In this document: piece after piece, positions 1-9,263 of the stretch
How the letters are laid out: each line of letters opens with the position of its first letter
Position numbering within the stretch: position 1 is the stretch's first letter
Source of the DNA: Cryobacterium luteum
GTDB taxonomy: Bacteria; Actinomycetota; Actinomycetes; Actinomycetales; Microbacteriaceae
DNA: 64,000 nucleotides
Reading direction: 5' to 3'
Assembly: GCF_900110125.1 (NCBI RefSeq)
Contig: NZ_FOCN01000004.1
Span: forward strand, 62,001-126,000
The notes under the pieces: generated by a model
What the model saw: only the letters and a program-made list of their open reading frames with translations
Database searches by the model: none
What the model was told of the DNA's origin: nothing
Position numbers and translations under genes: made by a program

Positions 1-63
1 GAGTTCGAAGCCCTACCCACCCTGCTCACCTTTGCCGAGTATTCCGCCCTGATCGGGGAGTGA
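1..63 (+). CDS. gcvH: Glycine cleavage system H protein, C-terminal end (partial)
   Basis: Only the last 20 codons are inside the window, ending in TGA at 61-63. The readable tail ends in EYSALIGE, which resembles the YxALxGE-type end of actinobacterial GcvH, the lipoyl carrier of the glycine cleavage complex. The stop codon is followed within 9 bases by the first ATG of gcvP, which fits a gcvT-gcvH-gcvP operon running into the window. The identification rests on this short tail and on position, so it is tentative. Confidence 0.55.
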   Translation, partial: EFEALPTLLTFAEYSALIGE

Positions 64-71
64 CGCTCACT

Positions 72-2972
72 ATGACTCAGGCTTTCGCGCAGCGTCACAT
101 CGGAACCGATGACGACTCCCAGTCCCATATGCTCACGATTCTCGGCTACGAGTCGGTGGACGATCTCGTCTCCGCCGCCATGCCCGCGTCGATCCACGCC
201 GACCTGTTCCGGCAGGACGGCGACAGCGCCCTGCCGCCCGCCGCGACCGAGAACGAGGCCGTCGCCGAACTGCGCGCCCTCGCCGGCCGCAACACGGTCA
301 AACGCTCGATGATCGGCCAGGGCTACTACGACACGTTCACGCCCGCCGTGATCAAGCGCAACGTGTTCGAGAACCCCAGCTGGTACACCGCGTACACCCC
401 ATATCAGCCCGAGATCTCGCAGGGGCGGCTGGAAGCGCTGATCAACTTTCAGACCATGATCGCCGATCTCACCGGGCTGACCACGGCCAACGCGTCGATG
501 CTCGACGAGTCCACGGCAGTGGTTGAGGGCATGCTGCTCGCCCTGCGCGCGTCGAAGTCGGGTTCGCGCCGGTTCATCGTCGACGCGGATGCCTTCTCCC
601 AGACCCACGCGCTGCTCACCAACCGCGCCGCCGCGCTCGGCATCGAACTCGCTCCGGTGGCCCTGACCGAGCAGACCACGGCCGATGATCTCGGCGACTA
701 TTTCGGTATCTTCGTGCAGTATCCGTCCGGCTCCGGTCGCATCTGGAACCCGCAGAACGTGATTGATCTCGCCCACGAACACAAGGCGCTCGCCGTCGTG
801 GCCGCCGACCTGCTCGCCCTCACGCTGCTGAAGTCGCCCGGCGACCTCGGCGCCGATGTCGCCGTCGGCACCAGCCAACGTTTCGGCGTGCCGATGGGCT
901 TCGGCGGACCGCACGCGGGCTACATGGCCGTACGCAAGGGCCTCGAACGCCAACTGCCCGGCCGCTTGGTCGGCGTGAGCGTCGACGCGGCGGGACACCC
1001 GGCCTACCGCCTGGCCCTGCAGGTGCGCGAGCAGCACATTCGCCGCGACAAGGCCACCTCCAACATCTGCACCGCCCAGGTACTGCTCGCCGTCATGGCC
1101 GGCATGTACGCGGTCTACCACGGGCCCGAGGGCCTGAAAAAGATCGCGACCCGGGTGCACGAGCGGGCCGGAGCGCTCGTCGCCGCCCTGCGCGCGATCG
1201 ACGTCGACGTGCGGAGCGACGCGTTCTTCGACACGATCCAGATCAACGTGCCGGCCGGCGCCGACGAAGTCGTCGCGAAGGCCGCCGCAAGCGGCTACAA
1301 CCTGCACCAGATCGATGCGAACACCATCAGCGTGTCGGTCGATGAGACCACCACTCTTGCCGACCTCTCGTACATCGTCGGAGCGTTCGGTGGCCGCGAC
1401 GCGTTCGGCCACGTCGACTTCGACGCCGTGCAGCACGGACTGCCGGGCGACCTCGACCGTGAGAGTGAGTTCCTCACCCACCCGGTGTTCAACACGCACC
1501 GTTCCGAGACCAGCATGATGCGCTACCTCAAGCGCCTCGCCGATTACGACTACGCGCTCGACCGCGGCATGATCCCGCTCGGCTCCTGCACCATGAAACT
1601 CAACGCGGCCAGCGAGATGGAGGCCGTCAGCTGGCCCGAATTCGCCGGAATCCACCCCTTCGCCCCCAAAGCGGATGTTGAGGGTTACCTGCACCTCGTG
1701 CGCCAGCTGGAAACCTGGCTGACCGACGTCACCGGGTACGACTCCGTCTCGCTTCAGCCGAACGCCGGCAGTCAGGGCGAACTGGCCGGGCTGCTCGCCA
1801 TCCGCGGCTACCACCAGTCCAATGGGGAGAGTGCCCGCACGGTCTGCCTGATCCCGTCGAGCGCACACGGCACCAACGCGGCATCCGCTGCCCTGGCCGG
1901 CATGCGCGTCGTGGTCGTGGCCTGCGACGAACTCGGCAACGTCGACCTGGCCGACCTGCACGCCAAGATCGCCGAGCACGCCGCCGATCTGGCCGCGCTC
2001 ATGATCACCTACCCGTCCACCCACGGTGTCTACGAGCACGAGGTCGCCACCATCTGTGCGGCCGTGCACGACGCCGGCGGCCAGGTCTACGTCGACGGCG
2101 CCAACCTCAACGCCCTGCTCGGATTCGCCCGCTACGGCGATTTCGGCGGCGACGTCTCGCACCTCAACCTGCACAAGACTTTCTGCATCCCGCACGGCGG
2201 CGGCGGGCCGGGCGTCGGTCCGGTCGCGGCCAAGGCGCACCTCGCGGCGTTCCTGCCGGGGCATCCGCTCGCTCAGAGTGACGAGCACTACCTGCTCGGC
2301 AGCGGGGGAGCCACCGCCAACGTCGTGCACGCCGGCGGACCGGTGTCGGCCGCGCCCTACGGCAGCCCGAGCATTCTGCCCATCTCCTGGGCCTACGTGC
2401 GCATGATGGGGATCGACGGCCTCAAACAGGCCACTGGCGCCGCCGTGCTCGCCGCCAACTACGTCGCCAAACGCCTCGAGAACAGTTACCCGCTGCTCTA
2501 TTCGGGTGAGAACGGCCTGGTCGCGCACGAGTGCATCCTCGACCTGCGACCGCTCACGGCGGCCACGGGCGTGACCGTCGACGACGTCGCCAAACGCCTC
2601 GTCGACTACGGTTTTCACTCCCCGACCATGAGCTTTCCGGTGGCCGGAACGCTCATGGTCGAACCCACCGAGAGTGAGGATCTCGGCGAAATCGACCGCT
2701 TCTGCGACGCCATGATCGCGATCAAGGCTGAAGCGGATGCCGTCGCCGCCGGCCGCTGGCCCGCCGACGACAACCCGCTGCACAACGCCCCGCACACGGC
2801 GCAGTCGGTGATCGAGGGGGAGTGGGAGCATCCGTATGACCGGGCGACCGCGGTGTATCCGCTCGCCTCGCTTGTGCGGAACAAATACTGGCCGCCGGTG
2901 CGTCGCATCGACAACGCCTACGGCGACCGCAACCTGGTCTGCGCCTGCCCGCCGCCCGAAGCGTTCGAGTAG
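72..2972 (+). CDS. gcvP: Glycine dehydrogenase (decarboxylating), P protein
   Basis: GcvP is the PLP enzyme that decarboxylates glycine and passes the aminomethyl group to the lipoyl arm of the H protein. The product is about 966 aa, the usual length for the single-chain form, with the N-terminal [10 protein letters not shown] block, two homologous halves and a Gly-rich PLP site where HLNLHKTF gives the Schiff-base lysine (codon 2175-2177) followed by [11 protein letters not shown] prefer ATG at 72, behind GGGGAG at 55-60. A GTG at 60 overlapping the gcvH stop is an in-frame alternative that adds four residues. A hairpin follows at 2985-3004, suggesting the end of the operon. Confidence 0.96.
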   Translation: MTQAFAQRHIGTDDDSQSHMLTILGYESVDDLVSAAMPASIHADLFRQDGDSALPPAATENEAVAELRALAGRNTVKRSMIGQGYYDTFTPAVIKRNVFENPSWYTAYTPYQPEISQGRLEALINFQTMIADLTGLTTANASMLDESTAVVEGMLLALRASKSGSRRFIVDADAFSQTHALLTNRAAALGIELAPVALTEQTTADDLGDYFGIFVQYPSGSGRIWNPQNVIDLAHEHKALAVVAADLLALTLLKSPGDLGADVAVGTSQRFGVPMGFGGPHAGYMAVRKGLERQLPGRLVGVSVDAAGHPAYRLALQVREQHIRRDKATSNICTAQVLLAVMAGMYAVYHGPEGLKKIATRVHERAGALVAALRAIDVDVRSDAFFDTIQINVPAGADEVVAKAAASGYNLHQIDANTISVSVDETTTLADLSYIVGAFGGRDAFGHVDFDAVQHGLPGDLDRESEFLTHPVFNTHRSETSMMRYLKRLADYDYALDRGMIPLGSCTMKLNAASEMEAVSWPEFAGIHPFAPKADVEGYLHLVRQLETWLTDVTGYDSVSLQPNAGSQGELAGLLAIRGYHQSNGESARTVCLIPSSAHGTNAASAALAGMRVVVVACDELGNVDLADLHAKIAEHAADLAALMITYPSTHGVYEHEVATICAAVHDAGGQVYVDGANLNALLGFARYGDFGGDVSHLNLHKTFCIPHGGGGPGVGPVAAKAHLAAFLPGHPLAQSDEHYLLGSGGATANVVHAGGPVSAAPYGSPSILPISWAYVRMMGIDGLKQATGAAVLAANYVAKRLENSYPLLYSGENGLVAHECILDLRPLTAATGVTVDDVAKRLVDYGFHSPTMSFPVAGTLMVEPTESEDLGEIDRFCDAMIAIKAEADAVAAGRWPADDNPLHNAPHTAQSVIEGEWEHPYDRATAVYPLASLVRNKYWPPVRRIDNAYGDRNLVCACPPPEAFE

Positions 2973-2984
2973 GCGCTCATCGTG

Positions 2985-3004
2985 CACCCGCCCGGCGGCG
3001 GGTG
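2985..3004 (+). terminator. Hairpin downstream of gcvP
   Basis: CACCCGCC (2985-2992) pairs perfectly with GGCGGGTG (2997-3004) around a CGGC loop, 12 bases after the gcvP stop. There is no T-run, so termination is plausible but not proven. Confidence 0.5.
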
Positions 3005-3052
3005 TGCGCGCATTCTCGGTAGGCTGGGCAGGAGCACACGGGGGAGCGCATG

Positions 3053-3979
3053 ATGACGAGTGAGTCGTTGGGGGCGGGCACGTCGGTACCGCGTGTTCTG
3101 TTGACTGCTGACGAGTTGCACCTCGTGCAGGACCACGTGCCCTCCCTGCAGTTGCCGCCGCGGTTCCGTCAGGACTGGACCAGCGATCTGGGCCCGGCTG
3201 AGGCCGCAGACCGGGAACAGGCGGCGCTCGCCGGCCTGGTCGCTAAGGGCCTCGTCGCAGCGGATGTCCCGCGCGGCCCGATTCCCGCGAATCTGAGCGA
3301 CTGGCTGCTTGAGTCGTTCCTGGTTTTTCTGTCGCTGCACATGGTTCCGGCTTGGGTGTTCGAGGTGTCCGCGTGGACCCGAGAGTCGACGCTCCTGCTG
3401 GTCGCTTCGGCGCGGGGCGGGTTCGGCTCGACACTGGCGCGGGCCCAGAACGTCGAGATCGCCAACGGGCGTGGATCGACCGGTGACCTGGCTGGCCTCG
3501 AGTTCGCGGTCGTGCCGTTTTCGCACCTGGCCGACAAACTGGCCTTGGCGATCCCGTCCGGTGGGGAGGCGGGCGGTAACGGGCCGCTGGTGACGATGTC
3601 CCTCACGGACAGCCGTGGCGGCATCGAGGTTCTCCGTGCCAATGACTCGCTGCTGAAGGAGGAACTGTCCCGCCGAATCGGCGGCCCCGATGCTGTGCGG
3701 GCGCTTTCGGGCCTCGCCGGTGATCTCGACGCGGGATTCGAGTTGCGGCTCTCGCGGCAGGATGGAATTCCGGTTCGGGTGCTGAACTATGTGCGTGGCG
3801 CCGCCGGCTGGCGCAGTGTGCACGTAAGGCTTCCGGCCGGATCCGACGGCCTGCCGACGGCAGAACAGGTGGTCGATTCGGGAACCATCACGATTGCCGC
3901 CGTGACGCACGCCGCTATTCAGGCGGAAGTCGCCTCCCTCTGTGCAGAAATCACTGTTACGGAGATGGCCCATGAGTGA
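3053..3979 (+). CDS. EspG-like (ESX secretion-associated) protein
   Basis: This 308-aa soluble protein has no signal peptide or membrane segment. The opening VLLTADELHLVQDHVPSLQLPP, the length and the alternating alpha/beta composition resemble the EspG family, cytosolic chaperones that bind PE/PPE-type substrates of type VII (ESX) secretion. No catalytic motif is visible. ATG codons lie at 3050 and 3053; GGGGAG at 3041-3046 is better spaced for 3053. Its 3' end overlaps the next gene by 8 bases, implying translational coupling with an esterase whose N-terminal half looks like an ESX substrate. No EccC or EsxAB genes are in the window. The family call comes from sequence feel and context and needs a profile search. 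Confidence 0.5.
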   Translation: MTSESLGAGTSVPRVLLTADELHLVQDHVPSLQLPPRFRQDWTSDLGPAEAADREQAALAGLVAKGLVAADVPRGPIPANLSDWLLESFLVFLSLHMVPAWVFEVSAWTRESTLLLVASARGGFGSTLARAQNVEIANGRGSTGDLAGLEFAVVPFSHLADKLALAIPSGGEAGGNGPLVTMSLTDSRGGIEVLRANDSLLKEELSRRIGGPDAVRALSGLAGDLDAGFELRLSRQDGIPVRVLNYVRGAAGWRSVHVRLPAGSDGLPTAEQVVDSGTITIAAVTHAAIQAEVASLCAEITVTEMAHE

Positions 3980-5642
3980 CTTCACGGTCAGCGGCGGCAC
4001 CAATACCTCCCCCCTTGTTGCGACCTTCGAGGACATGCGCACATTCTCGACCCAGCTCGGCCTGGTGCAGGAGTATCTCGCCACCGAGAGCCTGCAGATC
4101 GCGGCCGTGGCGGCCGGCGGTGACCTCCTCGAATCGGCGATCCTCTCGCCCGCCACCTTCGCGGACGCTGAGACCAAGATCCTGCAGGCCGCAGCCGTGT
4201 ACCTCGTGCAGACTGCCAGGGTGGCGGTGCTGCAACTCTTCATCGACGGCGCCGTCGTCACCTATGAGACGGTGGATTCCGCACTGGCCACGGCCGCAGA
4301 TGGCCTCTACTTCGTGGGCGGGTTCGCGGTTGGCGTTGTCGTCGTTGCCGGGGCGACGGTCGTGGCCGGTGGGGCAGCGCTCTACGCGGCCGGTGTCGCG
4401 GTGGGCTATCAGGTCGCGGAAGTGACTGATTCGGCGGGGGCCGCCGTGGAAGCGATCGGCGACCAGGTGCAGCAGAATCCGTGGCTCCTCGCCACCGTGC
4501 TGGTGCCGGGCGATGTGGGGGCGCTCATGTTGCCCGGAGCGAGCGCTTTTGCGTCGGCCTATTCACCAGCGGATGCCGCCGCCGCAGCCAACCGGCGGCT
4601 CGCGGACGAGTTCGCGGCCCTGCTCGTAAGCGCCCCGGATGCGGACGCGATCCAGGCCTGGGCGCGCGAGCACACCGACCTGGTGCAGACGATCATCAAC
4701 TTCGCCCCCGGACTCCTCGCTGGAGCGACCTTCGCCCTCGGCCCAGTGGCCATCGTCGGAACGACTTCCCTCACCGGCGCACCCTGGCCGCCGCTCGACT
4801 ACGACCAGCTCCTGGAAGGCATCATCGCCGGCGGCGGGCGCTTCGGCGTCTTCGACGACGCGACCGGCCAGCCGACCGTCGCTCCCATCCCCTCGGAATC
4901 ATTTACGAACGAGGCGGGAGAGATCATCGCGCAGATCGCGCCAACCGACCTATCGACGCTCTTTTTGGGTGCCCAAGAAATCGACGCCAACGGTGATCCC
5001 AATGGGGATTCCACTGGCGACTTCTCTGACATTCGGCTGGTGGAACGCGTTGCAGTCGATGGAGTGAAGCACTGGATTGTCCAGATTCCCAGCACCCAGA
5101 ACTGGGGGCTGGCACCCGGCATCGCCACGAACGACCTACCGAGCGACCTGGCGTCGATGGCGCAGCATCAAACCGTACTCATGGCGGCCGTCAAGCAAGC
5201 CATGGAGGATGCGGGTGTGACATCGCACGATCCGGTCATGTTTGCCGGTTTCAGCCTCGGCGGAATCACCGCAGGCCTGATGAGCCAGGACCCCTGGATG
5301 AACCAGCACTACAACATCACGAATGTCGTCACCGCCGGTGCATCGATCGGTAACTTCGACATTCCCTCTGACGTCAACGTGCTCTCCTTCGAACACACCG
5401 GCGATCTAGTGCCGGCCGGGGACGGGTCAGACAATCCCGCCACGACCAACCAGGTCACCGTGCACGCCGACGCCCCAATGATGGGCGACAACGCGGAACC
5501 CCACAACGCGGTCAAGTACGCGGTGACGGCGGGAGAATTTCAAGGTTCGGGCGATCCGAATGCCGGCACGTTCACCACGTCCGCGCAGGGCTTTTTCACG
5601 GGAGGCGACGTGACCGTGCATGACTACAAAGCAACACGATGA
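3972..5642 (+). CDS. Alpha/beta-hydrolase with ESX-substrate-like helical N-terminus
   Basis: The 556-aa product splits in two. The first 230 residues or so are Ala/Gly/Val-rich and helical with a strongly hydrophobic stretch (YFVGGFAVGVVVVAGATVVAGG), recalling PE/PPE or LXG-like secreted proteins. The C-terminal part is a serine esterase: nucleophile elbow GFSLGG with Ser428, probable acid Asp478 in HTGDLVP, probable base His511 in EPHNAVKY. The order Ser-Asp-His and the spacing suit PE-PPE or PGAP1-like lipases. ATG 3972 follows GGAG at 3961 by 7 bases and overlaps the EspG-like gene, so I prefer it over an upstream in-frame codon at 3942. There is no Sec signal peptide, which is consistent with type VII export. 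The substrate is unknown. Confidence 0.6.
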   Translation: MSDFTVSGGTNTSPLVATFEDMRTFSTQLGLVQEYLATESLQIAAVAAGGDLLESAILSPATFADAETKILQAAAVYLVQTARVAVLQLFIDGAVVTYETVDSALATAADGLYFVGGFAVGVVVVAGATVVAGGAALYAAGVAVGYQVAEVTDSAGAAVEAIGDQVQQNPWLLATVLVPGDVGALMLPGASAFASAYSPADAAAAANRRLADEFAALLVSAPDADAIQAWAREHTDLVQTIINFAPGLLAGATFALGPVAIVGTTSLTGAPWPPLDYDQLLEGIIAGGGRFGVFDDATGQPTVAPIPSESFTNEAGEIIAQIAPTDLSTLFLGAQEIDANGDPNGDSTGDFSDIRLVERVAVDGVKHWIVQIPSTQNWGLAPGIATNDLPSDLASMAQHQTVLMAAVKQAMEDAGVTSHDPVMFAGFSLGGITAGLMSQDPWMNQHYNITNVVTAGASIGNFDIPSDVNVLSFEHTGDLVPAGDGSDNPATTNQVTVHADAPMMGDNAEPHNAVKYAVTAGEFQGSGDPNAGTFTTSAQGFFTGGDVTVHDYKATR

Positions 5643-5652
5643 GGACGCAAAC

Positions 5653-6174
5653 ATGAACTTGAGCCGCCGTTCGTTAGTGATGCTGAGCGCAGTCGTGACC
5701 GTGGCCGTTGCAGCGGTACTAACCGCCTGCGCATCGCAGAGTGAAAGGGTGCCTCCGACGCCCGCAGCGACGACCTCTGAATCCGGTCGGGGATCGGCCA
5801 TTAGCCGCGACGATGCTGCGGGGCTCCTCAATGCGGTTCCCGGCCTGACGGACGCCGATATCGGTTCTCATATCTCCGGCTTGTCCACAGAGATCGTCAT
5901 GGAGGTTTCCGTTGACGACGCGTCCGCGATCACTGCCCCCGGGGTTCTCGATTACGTGCTGCGGGTCGGGTGGGCGACGGCGCTAGCCCAGGAGCCGTCA
6001 CAACTCAGCCTGACCGTCTGGAACCACGGAACCCGGCTAGATCTCCAAGACCAGGCGAACGTGATATCCGGAGTCGACAGCCCGGCGTTCCCGCTCTTGT
6101 ACAGTGTGTACCTCGATGGTCCGGAGTATTTGGGTTCGTGGCCGGGCGCGGTTCCCGCCCTGCCGGTAGGTTGA
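5653..6174 (+). CDS. Putative lipoprotein, third gene of the esterase cassette
   Basis: The 173-aa protein starts with a lipoprotein signal: MNLSRRS, a hydrophobic core and lipobox LTAC, so the mature protein would be lipid-anchored at the outer face of the membrane. The rest is small and mixed alpha/beta with no motif I recognise. The start at 5653 has GAGG 7 bases upstream; an ATG at 5620 inside the preceding gene would bury the signal peptide and is rejected. It lies 10 bases after the esterase stop, so the three genes 3053-6174 are very probably one transcript. A role as partner or immunity factor for the esterase is speculation. Confidence 0.65.
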   Translation: MNLSRRSLVMLSAVVTVAVAAVLTACASQSERVPPTPAATTSESGRGSAISRDDAAGLLNAVPGLTDADIGSHISGLSTEIVMEVSVDDASAITAPGVLDYVLRVGWATALAQEPSQLSLTVWNHGTRLDLQDQANVISGVDSPAFPLLYSVYLDGPEYLGSWPGAVPALPVG

Positions 6175-6227
6175 GTTCGGGTAGGAGTCGGCACCTGACA
6201 GGGCGACACCGGAACCGGACGACTGGG

Positions 6228-6255
6228 CTGCCTGCCTGCCTGCCTGCCTGCCTGC
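6228..6255. repeat. Tetranucleotide tract (CTGC)x7
   Basis: Seven exact CTGC units occupy 6228-6255 in the space between two convergent genes. The tract runs directly into a 6-bp hairpin, GCCCGC at 6254-6259 with GCGGGC at 6263-6268. It is the only perfect tetranucleotide tract of this length I noticed. It is a likely site of slippage and length variation between strains. Confidence 0.9.
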
Positions 6256-6345
6256 CCGCTCGGCGGGCTGAGCCCTGCCCCGCGTCGTTCCAGCATCGCC
6301 TTCCTGCGCGTTGCGGTGTGTGATTGACCGCTTGGTGATCTGGAT

Positions 6346-7134
6346 CTAGGCCGGGGCGAGCAGGCCCGGCCACCAGGCCAGCGCGAGCGGGTAGCCGACG
6401 AACGAGAGAATGTCGAGCAGCCAGTGCGTCACCACGAGCGGCATGGTGCGGCCCCAGCGGTGGTAGCACCAGCCGAACACCACGCCCATGGCCACGTTGC
6501 CGAAAAAGGGGCCCACTCCCTGGTAGAGGTGGTAGCTGCCGCGCAGCACGGCCGAGCTCAGGATGATGGTCCAGGTCCACCACCCGAGCTCGCGCAGCCG
6601 GGTGAACAGGTAGCCCACCACGATGAGCTCTTCGAGCAGCGCAGCCTTCAGCGCGGCGAACACGAGGATCGGCATGGTCCACCAAAAGGTATCGAGCGGC
6701 GAGGGCACGACGGCCACGGTGAAACCGAGTGCCCGTCCGGCGAGGTAGAGCGCGAGTCCCGGAATGCCGATCACGAGCAACAGCCCGAATCCGCCGAGCA
6801 GGTCTCGCCCGGGCCGAGTCAGGTCGAAGCCGAGCCGGGTGAACGGGTTCTGCCCGGGCCGCCAGAGCAGAAACAACACCAGGGCCACCGCTGCTAGCCC
6901 GAAGGCGATACCCAGAAACTGGTAGGTGAAGTCGAGCCACTCCCGCGGCGATTGCGACCCGTTCAGCGTCGCCGACTGCTCGGCGAGCGGTGTCGTGTCG
7001 GTCAGCCGAGCCACGATCGACACGATCGAGTAAACGGCCGACGCCCCGAGAGACAGGGCGAGCACGATGCCGATCTCCCAGAAAGTACGGGTGCGGTCAA
7101 GCCCCGAAAGGCGCAGAACGGATGCTGGCGGCAT
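6346..7134 (-). CDS. CPBP-family intramembrane metalloprotease
   Basis: This 262-aa integral membrane protein has about seven hydrophobic segments and the CPBP (CAAX protease/bacteriocin-processing) signature motifs. LLEELIVVGYLF supplies the Glu-Glu motif 1, SYHLYQG a His motif and TMPLVVTHWLLD the last His motif. The usual EExxxR arginine is not evident after the glutamates, which read EELIVVG, so activity is uncertain. ATG at 7134 gives the natural start MPPASVLRL; an in-frame codon at 7236 would add 34 polar residues and is less likely. It is monocistronic and convergent with the lipoprotein gene. Targets are unknown; relatives act in peptide maturation or immunity to bacteriocins. Confidence 0.8.
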   Translation of the reverse strand: MPPASVLRLSGLDRTRTFWEIGIVLALSLGASAVYSIVSIVARLTDTTPLAEQSATLNGSQSPREWLDFTYQFLGIAFGLAAVALVLFLLWRPGQNPFTRLGFDLTRPGRDLLGGFGLLLVIGIPGLALYLAGRALGFTVAVVPSPLDTFWWTMPILVFAALKAALLEELIVVGYLFTRLRELGWWTWTIILSSAVLRGSYHLYQGVGPFFGNVAMGVVFGWCYHRWGRTMPLVVTHWLLDILSFVGYPLALAWWPGLLAPA

Positions 7135-7463
7135 GGCTCTATCCTGCCAGTGCGGCCACACATTGCCGGTACCTGCGCGGCCGAAGCCACGGCCGATACG
7201 AAGTGGATCAGCGCTCCCCCACAGGACTACCCCCAAGCAACATATGTGCAGTTCAGCCCTGCCCAGCGCTCATTAGTTGCGGTAAACATTGCGCGCATGT
7301 AACAGTTCACCCGGATGTGCCCATTATGGGAAAAATTCAAACTAGGGTCGTAACAACCCCCCAATCTTGTGTCGGTAGCTCGCGGCCAGAATTGGATTGA
7401 CTCGACGGGCGTGTGACACGGTCAAGAGCTGTGTCAGACGCTCTTTTGCGCACTGGAGGAAAA
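7135..7463. promoter_or_regulatory. Divergent control region between CPBP protease gene and first peptide importer
   Basis: The 329-base gap carries leaders for both flanking genes. On the plus strand CTAGGGTCGTAACAA at 7342-7356 contains a TAGGGT -10-like hexamer at 7343-7348 and is shared almost exactly with the leader of the second importer (13133-13147). I find no good -35 here. The ribosome site GGAGGA at 7455-7460 precedes the TTG start at 7464. No small gene is supported. Confidence 0.5.
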
Positions 7464-9134
7464 TTGAAAATCAGGAGAATGGGCATTGTCGCCATCGCTC
7501 TCGCGTCGACCGGAGCCCTCGCGCTCTCGGGTTGCGCTGGCGGCACGACATCCGCTGAGGGCGGCTCGATCATCACGACGAACGGCACCGAGCCGCAGAT
7601 GTCGCTGATCCCGACCAACACCACCGAGGTGGGTGGCGGAAAGATCATCACGTCGATCTTCGCCGGGCTGGTCTCCTACTCTGCGACGGGTGAGATCGAA
7701 GACGAGGTCGCCGAGTCGATCGAGTCAGAGGACGGCATCAACTGGACCGTCACCCTCCAGGACGACTGGACCTTCACCAACGACGAGCCGGTCACGGCCT
7801 CCTCCTTCGTCGACGCCTGGAACTACGGCGCGCTGGTCACCAATGCCCAGGGCTCGTCCGGCTTCTTCGACAACATCGCCGGCTACTCCGACGTCTCCAA
7901 CACCAAGGACGACCCGACCGGAGCCACCGATGAATCCGGTGCGGTCCTGCAGATCCCCGACCCCCTCGCCGAAACCATGTCGGGCTTGACGGTCGTCGAC
8001 GACACCACGTTCACCGTTCAGCTTTCCGGTGCAGAAGCCGACTGGCCCCTCCGCCTCGGCTACTCGGCTTACTCCCCGCTGCCGACCGTGGCGTTCGAGG
8101 ACATGGATGCCTTCGGTGAAAACCCGATCGGGAACGGCCCCTACGAGCTCGCCGGCGACGACGCCTGGCAGCACGACGTGCAGATCGACCTCGTCACGAA
8201 CCCGGACTACTCGGGGGTGCGCACTCCCGCCAACGATGGATTGACCATCGTCTTCTTCGCCTCGTTCGATGCCGGCTATGCGGCCGTGCAGGGCGGCGAC
8301 CTTGACGTACTCGACCAGATTCCCGAGTCTGCCCTCGCGAGCTACGAGTCCGACTTTCCGGACTCCTTCGTGAACGAGCCGGCGGCGGTCTTCCAATCCT
8401 TCAACATGCCCTACTATCTCGAGCACTGGTCGGGCGATGAGGGCAAGCTGCGTCGCGCAGCTCTCTCCATGGCCATCGACCGTGCCGAGATCACCGATGT
8501 CGTGTTCCAGGGCACCCGCACCCCGGCCACCGACTTCACCTCCCCGGTGATCGACGGCTACTCCGATTCCCTCGAGGGTTCCGAAGTTCTCGAGTACAAC
8601 CCCGAAGAAGCCGTAGCCCTCTGGGCCGAGGCGGATGCCATCTCGCCGTACACCGGCACCTTCGACATCGCCTACAACTCCGACGGACCGCACCAGGTCT
8701 GGGTCGATGCCGTCGTCAACAGCGTCAAGAACACGCTCGGCATCGACGCGGTCGGCAAGCCGTACCCGACCTTCGCGGCCGCAGTCGATGACCGCGAAGC
8801 CTCGGCTCTGACCGGCGGCACTCGCGCCGGTTGGCAGGCCGACTACCCCTCGCTGTACAACTTCCTCGCGCCGCTCTACCAGACCGGTGCCGGCTCGAAC
8901 TACGAAGGCTACAGCAGCGAAGATTTCGACACGCTCCTCAAGGAAGGCGCCGCGGCGTCCAGTGTTGAAGACGCCACCGCCAAGTACGTCCAGGCTCAGG
9001 AAGTTCTGCTGCAGGACCTCCCGACCATCCCGCTGTGGTACCAGAACACCTCCGGTGTCTGGTCGGACACCGTGAGCAACGTCGAGTTCGGCTGGGATTC
9101 CGTGCCGCTCTACAGCGCGATCACCAAGAACTAA
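7464..9134 (+). CDS. Peptide ABC transporter substrate-binding lipoprotein (SBP family 5), locus 1
   Basis: This 556-aa lipoprotein captures oligopeptides or dipeptides outside the membrane for the ABC importer encoded downstream. The signal peptide ends in lipobox ALSGC. SBP_bac_5 hallmarks include ESEDGINWTVTLQDDWTFTNDEPVTASSFVDAW and the RRAALSMAIDRAEI block. TTG at 7464 is chosen because GGAGGA ends 3 bases upstream and the N-terminus becomes LKIRRMGIVAIALAS, a proper signal; the in-frame codon at 7413 lies before the ribosome site. A strong hairpin follows at 9159-9192 before the permease gene. The exact substrate cannot be read from the sequence. Confidence 0.92.
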   Translation: MKIRRMGIVAIALASTGALALSGCAGGTTSAEGGSIITTNGTEPQMSLIPTNTTEVGGGKIITSIFAGLVSYSATGEIEDEVAESIESEDGINWTVTLQDDWTFTNDEPVTASSFVDAWNYGALVTNAQGSSGFFDNIAGYSDVSNTKDDPTGATDESGAVLQIPDPLAETMSGLTVVDDTTFTVQLSGAEADWPLRLGYSAYSPLPTVAFEDMDAFGENPIGNGPYELAGDDAWQHDVQIDLVTNPDYSGVRTPANDGLTIVFFASFDAGYAAVQGGDLDVLDQIPESALASYESDFPDSFVNEPAAVFQSFNMPYYLEHWSGDEGKLRRAALSMAIDRAEITDVVFQGTRTPATDFTSPVIDGYSDSLEGSEVLEYNPEEAVALWAEADAISPYTGTFDIAYNSDGPHQVWVDAVVNSVKNTLGIDAVGKPYPTFAAAVDDREASALTGGTRAGWQADYPSLYNFLAPLYQTGAGSNYEGYSSEDFDTLLKEGAAASSVEDATAKYVQAQEVLLQDLPTIPLWYQNTSGVWSDTVSNVEFGWDSVPLYSAITKN

Positions 9135-9158
9135 CCGTTCGTTCCCAGTACGTCGTTA

Positions 9159-9192
9159 CGAGAGGCCCGGGGGTCATTCCCCGGGCCTCTCG
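9159..9192 (+). terminator. Intra-operon hairpin after substrate-binding gene, locus 1
   Basis: CGAGAGGCCCGGGG (9159-9172) pairs perfectly over 14 bp with 9179-9192 around a 6-base loop. No T-run follows. It lies between the substrate-binding gene and the permeases, the usual place for a partial terminator or 3'-end stabiliser that gives excess binding protein. Confidence 0.75.
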
Positions 9193-9263
9193 AGTTCCAC
9201 TTAATGATTGCGATTCTTCATGCTCCCGACCTCCGCAGTGTCAACCAAGCCCGCGGCGACCTG

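Noticed and set aside
2918..4261. A 447-codon minus-strand frame over the EspG-like gene
   Set aside because: It opposes two coupled plus-strand genes with good ribosome sites and has no recognisable product.
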